A stretch of 34,278 nucleotides of DNA from an uncultured Romboutsia sp. (GCA_904418825.1 CAJFPU010000011.1:1-34278); one strand, 5' to 3'; positions 25,135 to 32,964 are shown, numbered from the stretch's first letter. The notes: a model not told the origin generated them from the sequence alone. A program made the numbers and translations.

Positions 25135-25920
25135 ATGAATTGTATAAGCACTAAAAATTTAAATATTTCTTATGGAAATTTAGATATAGTAAAAGATTTA
25201 AATTTAGATATACCAAAAGGTAAAATAACTACAATAATAGGATCTAATGGTTGTGGTAAATCTACAATATTAAAAACAATAGCTAGAATAATACAACCTA
25301 AAAGCGGAGATATATTTGTAAATAATATAAATATAAAAGATCAAAGTCCAAAGGAATTAGCTAAAGCTGTTGCAGTTCTTCCTCAAAGTCCACAAGCACC
25401 AAGTGGACTTACAGTAGAAGAATTAATAGCATATGGAAGATTCCCACACCAAAAAGGTTTTGGAAAAATGAGAAAAGAAGATAATGATATAGTAACATGG
25501 GCACTTCAATCAACAGGAATAGAAGAGTTTAGAGATAGACCTATAGAAGCATTATCAGGAGGACAAAGACAAAGGGCTTGGATAGCTATGGCACTAGCTC
25601 AACAAACTGATATACTTATACTTGATGAGCCAACAACATATTTAGATTTAGCTCATCAACTAGAAATATTAAAATTACTAGAAGAATTAAATAGAAAACA
25701 AGGTACAACTATAGTTATGGTAATACATGAGCTTAATAATGCTGCTAGATTTGCAGACCATATGATAGGTGTCAAAAAAGGTAAAGTTATTTGTCAAGGT
25801 AGTGCGGAAGAAGTAATGACAAAGGAAAACTTAAAAGAACTATTTAATATTGATGCCGAGATAGTTCAAGACCCTAGAAATAATAAGCCAGTATGCTTAA
25901 CTTATGACATGATAATTTAG
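25135..25920 (+). CDS. Iron-siderophore ABC transporter ATPase (FhuC/FepC type)
   Basis: A 261-residue cytoplasmic ATPase that powers the permease pair. Walker A is G36-SNGCGKST44, the Q-loop PQSPQAPSG follows, the ABC signature is ALSGGQRQRAWIAMALAQ, Walker B is DILILDEPTTYLDLAHQLEIL, and the switch histidine lies in VMVIHELNNAARFAD. LDLAHQ after Walker B is typical of siderophore/cobalamin ATPases. RBS AGAGGAG. The MATE gene starts nine bases after its stop. Confidence 0.95.
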   Translation: MNCISTKNLNISYGNLDIVKDLNLDIPKGKITTIIGSNGCGKSTILKTIARIIQPKSGDIFVNNINIKDQSPKELAKAVAVLPQSPQAPSGLTVEELIAYGRFPHQKGFGKMRKEDNDIVTWALQSTGIEEFRDRPIEALSGGQRQRAWIAMALAQQTDILILDEPTTYLDLAHQLEILKLLEELNRKQGTTIVMVIHELNNAARFADHMIGVKKGKVICQGSAEEVMTKENLKELFNIDAEIVQDPRNNKPVCLTYDMII

Positions 25921-25929
25921 GAGACAAAA

Positions 25930-27282
25930 ATGGAAACTAAAGTATTAGTAAAAGACGAATTAAAAGAAGAAAAAATATGGCGTTTAATTATAAAATATTC
26001 AGTACCAGCTATTTTAGCAATGATGGTAACATCTTTATATAATACAGTAGATAGAGCATTTATAGGATCTATGAAAGATGTAGGAGCATTGGCTATATCT
26101 GGACTTGGAGTTACAATGCCTATACTTACAATATTAGGTGCATTCTGTGTTGGTCTTGCAGTTGGAGGTAGTACCAATATAGCAATTAAATTAGGAGAAG
26201 GAAATAAAGAAGAAGCCGAAAAGGCATTAGGTAATACTATAGCAATAGAATTATTAGTTGGTATAGTAATGATGAGTATATCAATATTTTTCTTAGAAGA
26301 TATATTATATATTTTTGGAGCTAGTAATGATACTATAAAATACTCAATGGATTATATGAGTGTAATAATGTATGGTACATGGTTTAACTTACCTGGATTT
26401 GCAATGAATAGTGCCATAAGAGCAGATGGAAATCCTAAATTTGCATCGAAGATGATGATAATAGCTTGCTTATTTAATTTAATACTAGACCCTATATTTA
26501 TATTTGGATTTGGTATGGGAATTAAAGGGGCAGCATTAGGAACTGTAATATGCCAGTTAGTAATCTGTTTATGGTCTGGATATTACTTTACTTTTGGGAA
26601 ATCAAACTTAAAGTTAAAATTAAAAAATATAAAAATAGAATCAAAAATAATAAAAGGAATACTAGTAATAGCTATAACACCGTTTTGTATGGAACTTGCA
26701 TCAGGATTTATACATTTAATAACTAACAAAGTATTAAAAGTATATGGTGGAGATTTAGCAATAGGTGCTATGACAGCTATAACTTCTATAAATTTACTTT
26801 TCTTAATGCCTGTATATGGAATAAGTCAAGGTATGCAGACTATAATTGCATATAACTATGGCGCAAAACAATTTGAAAGAGCTAAAAAGGCATTATTAAT
26901 AGGAATAGTAGCAGCAACGATAGTTTTATCGTTTGGAATTTTTGCTATTTTATTATTCCCGAAACTGTTTATAGGTATATTTACAAAAGATGCAATTCTT
27001 ACAGATTTAGCATTAAATGGAATATATATTTATTCGTTAACATTGCCTGCAATAGGTATATGCATATTAGGAACAGTTTATTTCCAATCAATAGGAAGTG
27101 CAAAGAAATCAATAGTACTTAGTTTATTAAGACAAGTTATTGTATTTATACCATTAATACTAGTAGTACCAAAGTATTTTGGACTAAATGGAGTATGGGC
27201 AGCTCAGCCTTTAGCAGATGTAGTATCAATGATTATAATAGGATTATTCTTGATAAAAGAATTTAAATATTGTAAATTATAG
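25930..27282 (+). CDS. MATE-family efflux transporter, last gene of the iron operon
   Basis: A 450-residue, 12-TM MATE (MOP superfamily) exporter with two MatE halves. The first begins IIKYSVPAILAMMVTSLYNTVDRAFIGS, and PGFAMNSAIRADGNPKFASKM and the QGMQTIIAYNYGAKQ region are typical of the NorM/DinF-MepA branch. Such pumps expel organic cations or other small molecules using Na+ or H+ gradients. It starts nine bases after the siderophore ATPase gene, with GGAG before the ATG, and is followed by a terminator, so it belongs to the Fur-controlled transcript. This suggests export of a siderophore, a siderophore breakdown product or an iron-linked toxicant. No siderophore synthesis gene is in view. 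Confidence 0.9.
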   Translation: METKVLVKDELKEEKIWRLIIKYSVPAILAMMVTSLYNTVDRAFIGSMKDVGALAISGLGVTMPILTILGAFCVGLAVGGSTNIAIKLGEGNKEEAEKALGNTIAIELLVGIVMMSISIFFLEDILYIFGASNDTIKYSMDYMSVIMYGTWFNLPGFAMNSAIRADGNPKFASKMMIIACLFNLILDPIFIFGFGMGIKGAALGTVICQLVICLWSGYYFTFGKSNLKLKLKNIKIESKIIKGILVIAITPFCMELASGFIHLITNKVLKVYGGDLAIGAMTAITSINLLFLMPVYGISQGMQTIIAYNYGAKQFERAKKALLIGIVAATIVLSFGIFAILLFPKLFIGIFTKDAILTDLALNGIYIYSLTLPAIGICILGTVYFQSIGSAKKSIVLSLLRQVIVFIPLILVVPKYFGLNGVWAAQPLADVVSMIIIGLFLIKEFKYCKL

Positions 27283-27320
27283 AGTTAAAAATAAAAGATC
27301 ATATTAAGTATTGAAATTTT

Positions 27321-27355
27321 AAAATACTCATATCTATTGGATATGGGTATTTTTG
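27321..27355 (+). terminator. Intrinsic terminator of the iron operon
   Basis: AATACTCATATC (27323-27334) pairs with GATATGGGTATT (27340-27351), with G-U pairs, followed by TTTT. Confidence 0.8.
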
Positions 27356-27492
27356 ATTTGTTATAAATATAACTGTATTAAAAGTTAAATATATATAAAT
27401 TAATTACCTTAGAAATAAAAAATATTGCTTTATACATTTCAATTTAAGTGATATAATCTATTTTTGTAAAATTAATGAATAAGGAGGCATTT

Positions 27493-28281
27493 ATGATGGA
27501 TAAAGATGTTCACAAATATAAAAAAGATGTCTTAAGATTAGCTACATTTATAGGTCAATTGATGCTTAGTAATGGAGCAGAAACTTATAGAGTGGATGAT
27601 ACCGTAAAAAGAATTTGTAGCTCACGAGGATTTACTCACATAAATGTATTTGTTGCACCGAACACGATTATAGTATCTGATGATAGATTTGACGGGTATA
27701 CATTTATGAAAGTAATAGAAAATAGATGTATAAATTTAAATAAAATAGATTTGCTAAATGATTTTTCTAGAAAATTTGTTAGTCAAACAAATATGTCAAT
27801 AGACGATGCAATAGAAGAATTAAAAAATCTAGAAGATAAACCACCGCATTCACAAATTGCTATAAATATATGGACAGCAATTGGTTCTTCTAGCTTTGCT
27901 GCATTAGTTGGAGGGGATAATGTATTAACCTTTATGTTAACTCTTATAACATCAGTAATGGCTATGAGTATATATGATAAAGTAAAAAAAATAAGTAATA
28001 TTCCAGTTTTTGCTACATTAGTATCCTCAATAATTATAGGTCTTTGTGGAGTAGGTCTTGTAGAAGTTGGAATATTAGACACACCAAAAATGTTGATAGT
28101 AGGGTCAATAATGCCCCTTTTACCAGGAGTACCATTTATAAAGGCGATAAGAGACCTAGTATCAGGAGAGCTTATGTCAGGAGTAGGACGAGCAATTGAA
28201 GCAGGAATTATTGCTACAGCTATTGCAGTAGGTGTTGGGGTAGCAATGAATATATATGTTAGATTTGGAGGCGTATTATAA
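27493..28281 (+). CDS. ThrE/YjjP-type exporter, large subunit (DUF1212)
   Basis: A 262-residue protein of the ThrE N-terminal (DUF1212) family. A soluble N-terminal region (about 1-115) with LMLSNGAETYRVDDTVKRI and APNTIIVSD is followed by about five transmembrane segments. Full-length ThrE exports threonine and serine. The split two-gene form is like YjjP/YjjB, reported as a succinate exporter in E. coli, so the substrate here is open. ATG at 27493 is chosen because AAGGAGG at 27480-27486 is correctly spaced; an in-frame ATG at 27475 would precede the RBS. The stop overlaps the next start by one base (TAATG), indicating translational coupling. Confidence 0.88.
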   Translation: MMDKDVHKYKKDVLRLATFIGQLMLSNGAETYRVDDTVKRICSSRGFTHINVFVAPNTIIVSDDRFDGYTFMKVIENRCINLNKIDLLNDFSRKFVSQTNMSIDDAIEELKNLEDKPPHSQIAINIWTAIGSSSFAALVGGDNVLTFMLTLITSVMAMSIYDKVKKISNIPVFATLVSSIIIGLCGVGLVEVGILDTPKMLIVGSIMPLLPGVPFIKAIRDLVSGELMSGVGRAIEAGIIATAIAVGVGVAMNIYVRFGGVL

Positions 28282-28748
28282 TGATTTGGATGCCCATGTA
28301 TATACATGTGATATTTTCATATTTAGCAGCAGTTGGATTTGCAGTATTTTTAAATTCTCCTAAAAAAACACTTTATGTAGCCGGTGGTATAGGAATGGTA
28401 TCATGGATTATATATGTACTTTTAATGAGAATCAACATTGATATGATGACTTCGAATTTTATTGCAGCAGCTGTTGCAGCATTAATAAGTGAAATATTAG
28501 CGAGAAAGATGAAAAAGCCTACTATATTATTTATAGTTCCTGGAATAATAACATTGATACCAGGGTTAGGATTATATAATACAATGTTTTATGTAGTAGA
28601 AGGTGATTTCCAATTAGCTTTCACGACGGGGGCTAATGTTTTTTTAGCAAGTGGAGCTATAGCTCTTGGTGTTATTGTGATTTCGTCTTTATTTAGAACA
28701 TATTATAAAAACTTAAAAGAGAAGTTACACATTAATAAAGTTTTATAA
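28281..28748 (+). CDS. ThrE/YjjB-type exporter, small subunit (DUF3815)
   Basis: A 155-residue membrane protein with about five hydrophobic segments, matching the C-terminal half of ThrE (DUF3815, YjjB-like). Motifs are AAAVAALISEILARKMKKPTILFIVPGIITLIPG and the following GLGLYNTMFYVVEGD. It overlaps the large-subunit gene by one base and uses a GGAGG RBS located inside that gene (28267-28271). The two products form one exporter. Confidence 0.88.
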   Translation: MIWMPMYIHVIFSYLAAVGFAVFLNSPKKTLYVAGGIGMVSWIIYVLLMRINIDMMTSNFIAAAVAALISEILARKMKKPTILFIVPGIITLIPGLGLYNTMFYVVEGDFQLAFTTGANVFLASGAIALGVIVISSLFRTYYKNLKEKLHINKVL

Positions 28749-28765
28749 AATTAAAAATATATTAG

Positions 28766-28788
28766 TAAAATGGTTAATACCTTTTTAT
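28766..28788 (+). terminator. Weak terminator-like hairpin after the exporter pair
   Basis: AAAA-T-GGT (28767-28774) can pair with ACC-TTTTT (28779-28786) around TTAAT-like loop sequence. The stem is short with a mismatch, so this is tentative. Confidence 0.3.
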
Positions 28789-28903
28789 TATAATAAATAA
28801 TGTAGAATTATTAGCTAAAATATGATTATAATTTATGTATAAAAAATATAAGTAGATAATTTGATGATTTTTATATTTTGATAAAAGATAGTTATAATTA
28901 TAA

Positions 28904-29114
28904 ATGATAGAATATAAGATATTAAAGGAAAATAATGCTTCACAAGAAGTTCTAGATACATTAGTATTTCTTTAATCAGCTGCACAAAACTTATAGGATT
29001 TGAAAAAGACGTATATGAGTTAATAGATATTGTTTTTTAGGTGTAGCAGAAGATGATACTCCAAAACAATCATCTAGAAAGACTTTAAAAGATGTTGTAA
29101 CATTCATAGATTAA
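28904..29114 (+). pseudogene. Degenerate small gene with frameshifts, family unknown
   Basis: Three plausible peptide blocks lie in order but in different frames: MIEYKILKENNASQEVLDTL from 28904, then ISCTKLIGFEKDVYELIDIVF, then LGVAEDDTPKQSSRKTLKDV followed by VTFID and a stop at 29112-29114. Each is cut off by an in-frame stop, and the next begins within a few bases in another frame. The blocks look like real soluble protein, not random AT-rich translation. A perfect terminator starts directly at the final stop. It is best read as a decayed gene of about 70 residues, or the remains of a longer one. I cannot name the family. Confidence 0.5.
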
Positions 29115-29160
29115 ATAATAAAAAGCTTATTAGATACTCACTAATAAGCTTTTTATTATT
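29114..29160. terminator. Perfect 20-bp-stem terminator
   Basis: AATAATAAAAAGCTTATTAG (29114-29133) pairs perfectly with its complement at 29141-29160 around the seven-base loop ATACTCA. Its T-rich and A-rich arms make it usable on both strands. It directly follows the degenerate gene. Confidence 0.85.
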
Positions 29161-29199
29161 ATAAAAATAATCAATTTTAAATTTTGATTTATATATATG

Positions 29200-29311
29200 T
29201 TATGCTAGTTAAATACAATTAATAAAACACTAGATTCTGTCAACGTATATTTTGTTAGTGAAAAAACTCTATATAGCAATTTTAATACATTTAGTAAAAT
29301 AGCTAAGACAA
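29200..29311 (+). repeat. Short dispersed repeat, copy B
   Basis: A 112-base element homologous to 2035-2147. The left end TTATGCTAGTTAAAT and a right part (TATATAGCAATTT, then TTTAGTAAAATAGCTA) match copy A closely. The terminal inverted repeat is degraded here (right end TAGCTAAGACAA). Same orientation relative to the downstream gene as copy A. It ends 107 bases before the XRE-superoxide reductase start. Confidence 0.55.
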
Positions 29312-29418
29312 TAGGTCAAATAAGATATAAAAATACTTATAAATATCAAACAACTCTACGGTTAGTTTATTGAAATGTATTACCAACTAGTTTAAATTAA
29401 TATTAAGAGGTGATAATG

Positions 29419-30003
29419 ATGGATTGTGAAAAAATTGGAAATTTAATATATAAATTAAGAAAAGATAAGAATATGACTCAAAAGCAAATAGCTGATTTAA
29501 TGAATATAAGTGATAAAACAATCAGTAAATGGGAAAGAGGTTTAGGATGTCCTGATATTTCTTTACTTCCAGAATTATCACAAATATTAGGTGTAAGTAT
29601 TGATCAAATATTATCTGGACAGATAAATTTAAACGATTTAGTAGGAGGAAATATGAATAAATTAGAGTTTTATGTATGTTCACAATGTGGAAATTTAATG
29701 ACAGCTACTGGAAATGCTACAATATCTTGTTGTAGTAAAACTTTAGAGCCGTTGGTTGCAAAGAAGGCAGAAGATGGACATAAGCTTGATATAGAACCAG
29801 TAGAGGATGAACTATATGTTACAACTGATCATGATATGAAAAAGGAACATTATATATCTTTTGTTGCATATGTAAAAGGCGATAGAGCTCTTATTATGAA
29901 ACAGTACCCTGAATGGAATATGCAATTTAGATTCCGTAAATCTGGTCATGGAAAATTATATTTCTATTGCACAGATCATGGGCTATTTTATCAAATAGTA
30001 TAA
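29419..30003 (+). CDS. XRE-type helix-turn-helix fused to a two-iron superoxide reductase (desulfoferrodoxin)
   Basis: A 194-residue fusion. Residues 1-66 are an XRE/Cro-type helix-turn-helix (MTQKQIADLMNISDKTISKW). Residues 80-194 are a complete class I (2Fe) superoxide reductase. The desulforedoxin centre has C87, C90, C104 and C105 (CSQCGN and CC). The catalytic iron site is H121, H138 and H144 (HDMKKEHYISFV), with C184 and H187 in FYCTDHGL. The H-x5-H and C-x2-H spacings match desulfoferrodoxin. Superoxide reductase turns superoxide into hydrogen peroxide in anaerobes. Fusion to a DNA-binding domain suggests a redox-sensing regulator, or an enzyme localised to DNA. ATG 29419 is preferred over GTG 29410 because GAGGTGAT (29407-29414) spans the GTG; ATG 29416 is possible. 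A repeat copy and a terminator lie upstream. Confidence 0.88.
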   Translation: MDCEKIGNLIYKLRKDKNMTQKQIADLMNISDKTISKWERGLGCPDISLLPELSQILGVSIDQILSGQINLNDLVGGNMNKLEFYVCSQCGNLMTATGNATISCCSKTLEPLVAKKAEDGHKLDIEPVEDELYVTTDHDMKKEHYISFVAYVKGDRALIMKQYPEWNMQFRFRKSGHGKLYFYCTDHGLFYQIV

Positions 30004-30175
30004 TTATAAATAATAAGGATTGATTAAAAAGTGTAATATTAGATTAAATTATTATTTAATAGGAGGATTTTAACTAATCAATAGATGTATTTTTCATAGT
30101 TTGAGATGAATTATTAAAAGATATAATAAAGAAATTAGATACTATAATTTGTTATTTTTTCTATTTTATAAAAAA

Positions 30176-30227
30176 AAACTACAGTTGGGGGGACTGTAGT
30201 TTAAATATACCTGGGGGAGATAGGTAT
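30176..30227 (+). ncRNA. Candidate structured RNA: two tandem hairpins with G-rich loops
   Basis: Hairpin 1 is AAACTACAGT (30176-30185) with ACTGTAGTTT (30193-30202) and loop TGGGGGG. Hairpin 2 is ATACCT (30207-30212) with AGGTAT (30222-30227) and loop GGGGGAGAT. Only four bases separate them. Runs of five and six G are exceptional in this AT-rich DNA. TATAAT at about 30123 and 30143 could be -10 elements. GATAGGT of hairpin 2 is complementary to ACCTATC of the terminator hairpin at 30408-30434, so alternative folding is possible. No protein frame spans the region. I cannot match it to a known RNA family. The rest of 30004-30692 is AT-rich and featureless apart from that terminator. Confidence 0.5.
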
Positions 30228-30407
30228 GTTTTCCGTTCATATCTTAAGTATTATCATTTATCAAAATAATATACATATTTTAAAAAAAATTTCATAAAAT
30301 AATTTGTTTAATATAAATCCATATAAAGTTATATTAACTAGACAGTTAATATAGGACAGAATTAAGAAAGTTTATTAAATATTAAATATTAAATTATAAT
30401 AGAAAAC

Positions 30408-30434
30408 CACCTATCAAAAGATAGGTGATTTTAT
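30408..30434 (+). terminator. Intrinsic terminator downstream of the G-loop hairpins
   Basis: CACCTATC (30408-30415), loop AAAA, GATAGGTG (30420-30427), then ATTTTATTT. No gene lies between 30003 and here, so it either ends the XRE-SOR transcript far downstream or closes a small RNA of up to about 280 bases. Confidence 0.75.
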
Positions 30435-30692
30435 TTAGGCTAGCATAATACTTATATTAATATATAAGTTTCAACTAATAAATATTATTATAGAAATAAA
30501 GTATTATGTAAATGAGTAAAAATATAGTATATTAATAATAAACAATATCCAATATAATTATATTAATATTTAATATATGAAATAACTATTAAGATAATGT
30601 AAAAGATGAAATTTTATAAAGAATAAAGGATTATATTTATATAATCTTATTTAATATAATATAAATAATAAAATACAAAGTAGGAGAAAACA

Positions 30693-31550
30693 ATGACAAC
30701 GATAATAGATGCAATAAAAATGTGCGAAGAGAAAATAAATATATATCAAAATGATACTAAAAATATAGAAATAAAAATTGGAAAAAAGCCTAAATTTATA
30801 ATAATAAACGCATCAAATGATGAAGGAAATGCAAGATATATAAAAGGTAAAATAAAAGAAGGAGAAAAAGCTGGATTAAAAGTAGAAGTTGTAAAATTTG
30901 AAGAAGATTGTAACGATGAAGACGTATTAAACATAATAAATAGATGTAATGAAGAGAAAATACCAGTTATACTTCAACTACCAACATTTAAACATTTAAA
31001 CACTAAAAAACTTATGGAATCAATAAACTATGATGTAGATGCAGATGGTTTTGCTAGACAATGGATAGGGGAAATAAATTTAGGAAATGATAAAAGATTA
31101 GCCCCAGCAACACCTAAAGGGGTGATATCTTTATTAGAACAGTACAATGTAGATATAGAAGGAAAAATAGCTTTGGTTATAGGAAAATCAAATCATGTAG
31201 GAAAGCCATTATGTACCATGTTAATGAATAGGGGTGCAACTCTTATAAATGCAAATAGTAAAACAAAAGATTTATCTAGTTTAGTAAAAATGGCTGATAT
31301 AATAATTTCCTGTGTAGGGCGTCAAAATCTTATAAAATCAGAAGATATAAAAGAAGATGCGGTTGTAATAGGAGTAGGATTTACTTATATAAATGGTAAG
31401 CAAATTCTAGATTTTGATGTTGATGAAATAGTATCTTTAGGTAAAGCTAAATTTGTTTCAAATAGGATAAATTGTACAGGAAAAGCAACTATAAATTCAT
31501 TAATAGATAATGTTATAGAATTGTATAAAATGAATTTTAATATAATGTAG
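30693..31550 (+). CDS. folD: FolD-family methylene-tetrahydrofolate dehydrogenase/cyclohydrolase, divergent
   Basis: A 285-residue protein of the FolD family, which interconverts 5,10-methylene-, methenyl- and 10-formyl-THF in one-carbon metabolism. The catalytic pair Y49-x3-K53 (ARYIKGK), the QLP motif and DVDADGF are present, as are PATPKGVISLLEQYNVDIEG, the Rossmann motif VIGKSNHVGKP and IISCVGR. It is divergent at two conserved places. PCTP is PATP (cysteine lost). The near-invariant C-terminal PGGVGPMT is replaced by NCTGKATINSLI. RBS AGGAG precedes the ATG. It may be a specialised paralogue with altered cofactor or cyclohydrolase activity. Standalone with a long upstream gap; the dCMP deaminase-family gene follows 95 bases later. 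Confidence 0.85.
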   Translation: MTTIIDAIKMCEEKINIYQNDTKNIEIKIGKKPKFIIINASNDEGNARYIKGKIKEGEKAGLKVEVVKFEEDCNDEDVLNIINRCNEEKIPVILQLPTFKHLNTKKLMESINYDVDADGFARQWIGEINLGNDKRLAPATPKGVISLLEQYNVDIEGKIALVIGKSNHVGKPLCTMLMNRGATLINANSKTKDLSSLVKMADIIISCVGRQNLIKSEDIKEDAVVIGVGFTYINGKQILDFDVDEIVSLGKAKFVSNRINCTGKATINSLIDNVIELYKMNFNIM

Positions 31551-31645
31551 TATATTTTAAATAAGGGATATGAGCTAAGCAGTAGAAAATATCATATTAT
31601 TGGAGAAATGAGCAAAGTGAATTTTTAATTCAAATGGAGGTAATT

Positions 31646-32134
31646 ATGAAAAGAACGGATTATATATCTTGGGATGACTATTTCATGGGGATATCACTTT
31701 TATCAGCAATGAGAAGTAAGGATCCATCTACTCAGGTTGGAGCTTGTATAGTTGATAAAGATAATAGAATAGTATCTATTGGATACAATGGATTTGTAAA
31801 TGGATGTAGTGATGAGGATTTTCCTTGGTCGAGGGAAGGGGAATTCTTAGAAACTAAATATCCGTATGTAGTACATGCTGAGCCTAATGCAATATTAAAT
31901 GCAAGAGGAAAGTCATTAGAGGGATGCAGAATTTATGTCAACTTATTCCCTTGCCATGACTGTGCGAGAACTATTATACAATCTGGAATAAAGAAAGTAT
32001 ATTATTTAGTGGATAAATATGCAGACACAGATTCAATAAAAGCATCCAAATACATGTTTGAAAAAGCAAAGGTAGAACTAATACAGTTAACTCCAAAAGT
32101 TGATAAGATAGAAATAGATTTTAATAAAAAATAG
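31646..32134 (+). CDS. dCMP deaminase-family protein (ComEB-like)
   Basis: A 162-residue zinc-dependent deaminase. The active site is H77-A-E79 (VVHAEPNAILNA) plus C103 and C106 in FPCHDCARTI. The N-terminal WDDYFMGISLLSAMRSKDPSTQVGA and GYNGF motifs are those of dCMP deaminases and ComEB. It probably turns dCMP into dUMP for thymidylate synthesis; a broader cytidine-nucleotide role is possible. ATG 31646 is chosen since GGAGG at 31637-31641 lies before it. It shares no sequence features with cdd at 17025 beyond the deaminase fold. A terminator follows at 32149-32191. Confidence 0.88.
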   Translation: MKRTDYISWDDYFMGISLLSAMRSKDPSTQVGACIVDKDNRIVSIGYNGFVNGCSDEDFPWSREGEFLETKYPYVVHAEPNAILNARGKSLEGCRIYVNLFPCHDCARTIIQSGIKKVYYLVDKYADTDSIKASKYMFEKAKVELIQLTPKVDKIEIDFNKK

Positions 32135-32148
32135 AAAATACTTATAAA

Positions 32149-32191
32149 AATAGCCTATATACTAAATTAACAAAGAAGTATATAGGTTATT
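32149..32191. terminator. Bidirectional terminator between convergent dCMP deaminase and araC genes
   Basis: AATAGCCTATATACT (32149-32163) pairs with AGTATATAGGTTATT (32177-32191), one G-U pair. Its right arm overlaps the last codon and stop of the minus-strand AraC gene. Confidence 0.75.
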
Positions 32192-32964
32192 CCTCTAAAA
32201 AAGTAGAAATTCTATATTTTGATGGACTCATATTAGTATATTTTTTAAATACCATACTATAATAATTTTGATTATTAAAACCAACTTCTATTGCAATATC
32301 TAGCAGGTTTAAATCACTATTTATTAAAAGATTCTTACTTTTTTCTACTCTAAAGTGATTTAAAAAATATGAAAATGTATTTCCTGTATATTTTTTAAAT
32401 AAACTACAAAAATAACTTTTATTAATATCTAAGTAATTACATAATGAGTCAATTGTTATATCTTGGTTATAATTAACATGAACAATTACATAATGAGTCA
32501 ATTGTTATATCTTGGTTATAATTAACATGAACATATTCTATAGCTTTTCTTATATAAGGATTAAAAGATTTATTATTCATATTTTTATCCAATTTATCAT
32601 TAGCTATATTTAAAATTAATTTAGACATATAGTTAGAACACTCTAAAGAGCGATAAGGTATGTTATGTAAATCATTCTCAATCGGTTTATTTAATATAGG
32701 TCCTAACACAAAATATCCTTTATTTTTATTAAATTTAGAAATACTTACAATCTTATAGTGAATGTCTATATTTTTGTATAAATGGACATTTAAATGATTA
32801 CCTGAATTACTTATTAAAGATTTTATCTTATCTAATGGAAATATTTCATCAAAATAATCACTGTATCCAATTTTATATATATCATTGAACTTACTTGAAA
32901 TAACTTTTACAGGTATATTGCAACATTCATAAAAATCTTTAACTACTGAAATTATAAAATCCAT
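32187..32964 (-). pseudogene. AraC-family regulator broken by a 49-bp tandem duplication
   Basis: The frame starts at ATG 32962-32964 and reads an AraC-type regulator: a sensor-like N-terminal part (about 1-120; GYFVLGPILNKP) and the start of the HTH domain (YVHVNYNQDITIDSLCN). At the junction with the second copy of a 49-base repeat (32435-32483 and 32484-32532) the frame shifts and stops at 32473. The remainder, YLDINKSYFCSLFKKYTGNT through AIEVGFNNQNYYSMVFKKYT to the stop at 32187, is intact in another frame. Removing one 49-base copy restores a 242-residue protein with a normal C-terminal double HTH. The gene is divergent from the NEAT gene and probably regulated it. Inactivation is recent, since both copies are identical. 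A truncated product may still be made. Confidence 0.9.
32435..32532. repeat. Perfect 49-bp tandem duplication inside araC
   Basis: 32435-32483 and 32484-32532 are identical, base for base. Unit length 49 is not a multiple of three, which causes the frameshift. Deletion of one unit by slippage or recombination would restore the gene. Confidence 0.95.

Noticed and set aside
30186..30221. G-quadruplex
   Set aside because: Only two long G runs are present, and both sit in hairpin loops; an intramolecular quadruplex needs four.
30176..30227. Guanidine-II (mini-ykkC) riboswitch, which also has two tandem hairpins
   Set aside because: That family needs ACGR in both loops; these loops are G runs. 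No guanidine transporter or carboxylase follows.
30176..30692. Tetrahydrofolate riboswitch upstream of folD
   Set aside because: The G-loop hairpins do not show the THF aptamer core, and a terminator plus about 260 bases separate them from folD.
32473..32501. Two independent overlapping small AraC genes
   Set aside because: Both frames share the same duplicated 49-base segment, and removing one copy gives a single normal AraC protein.
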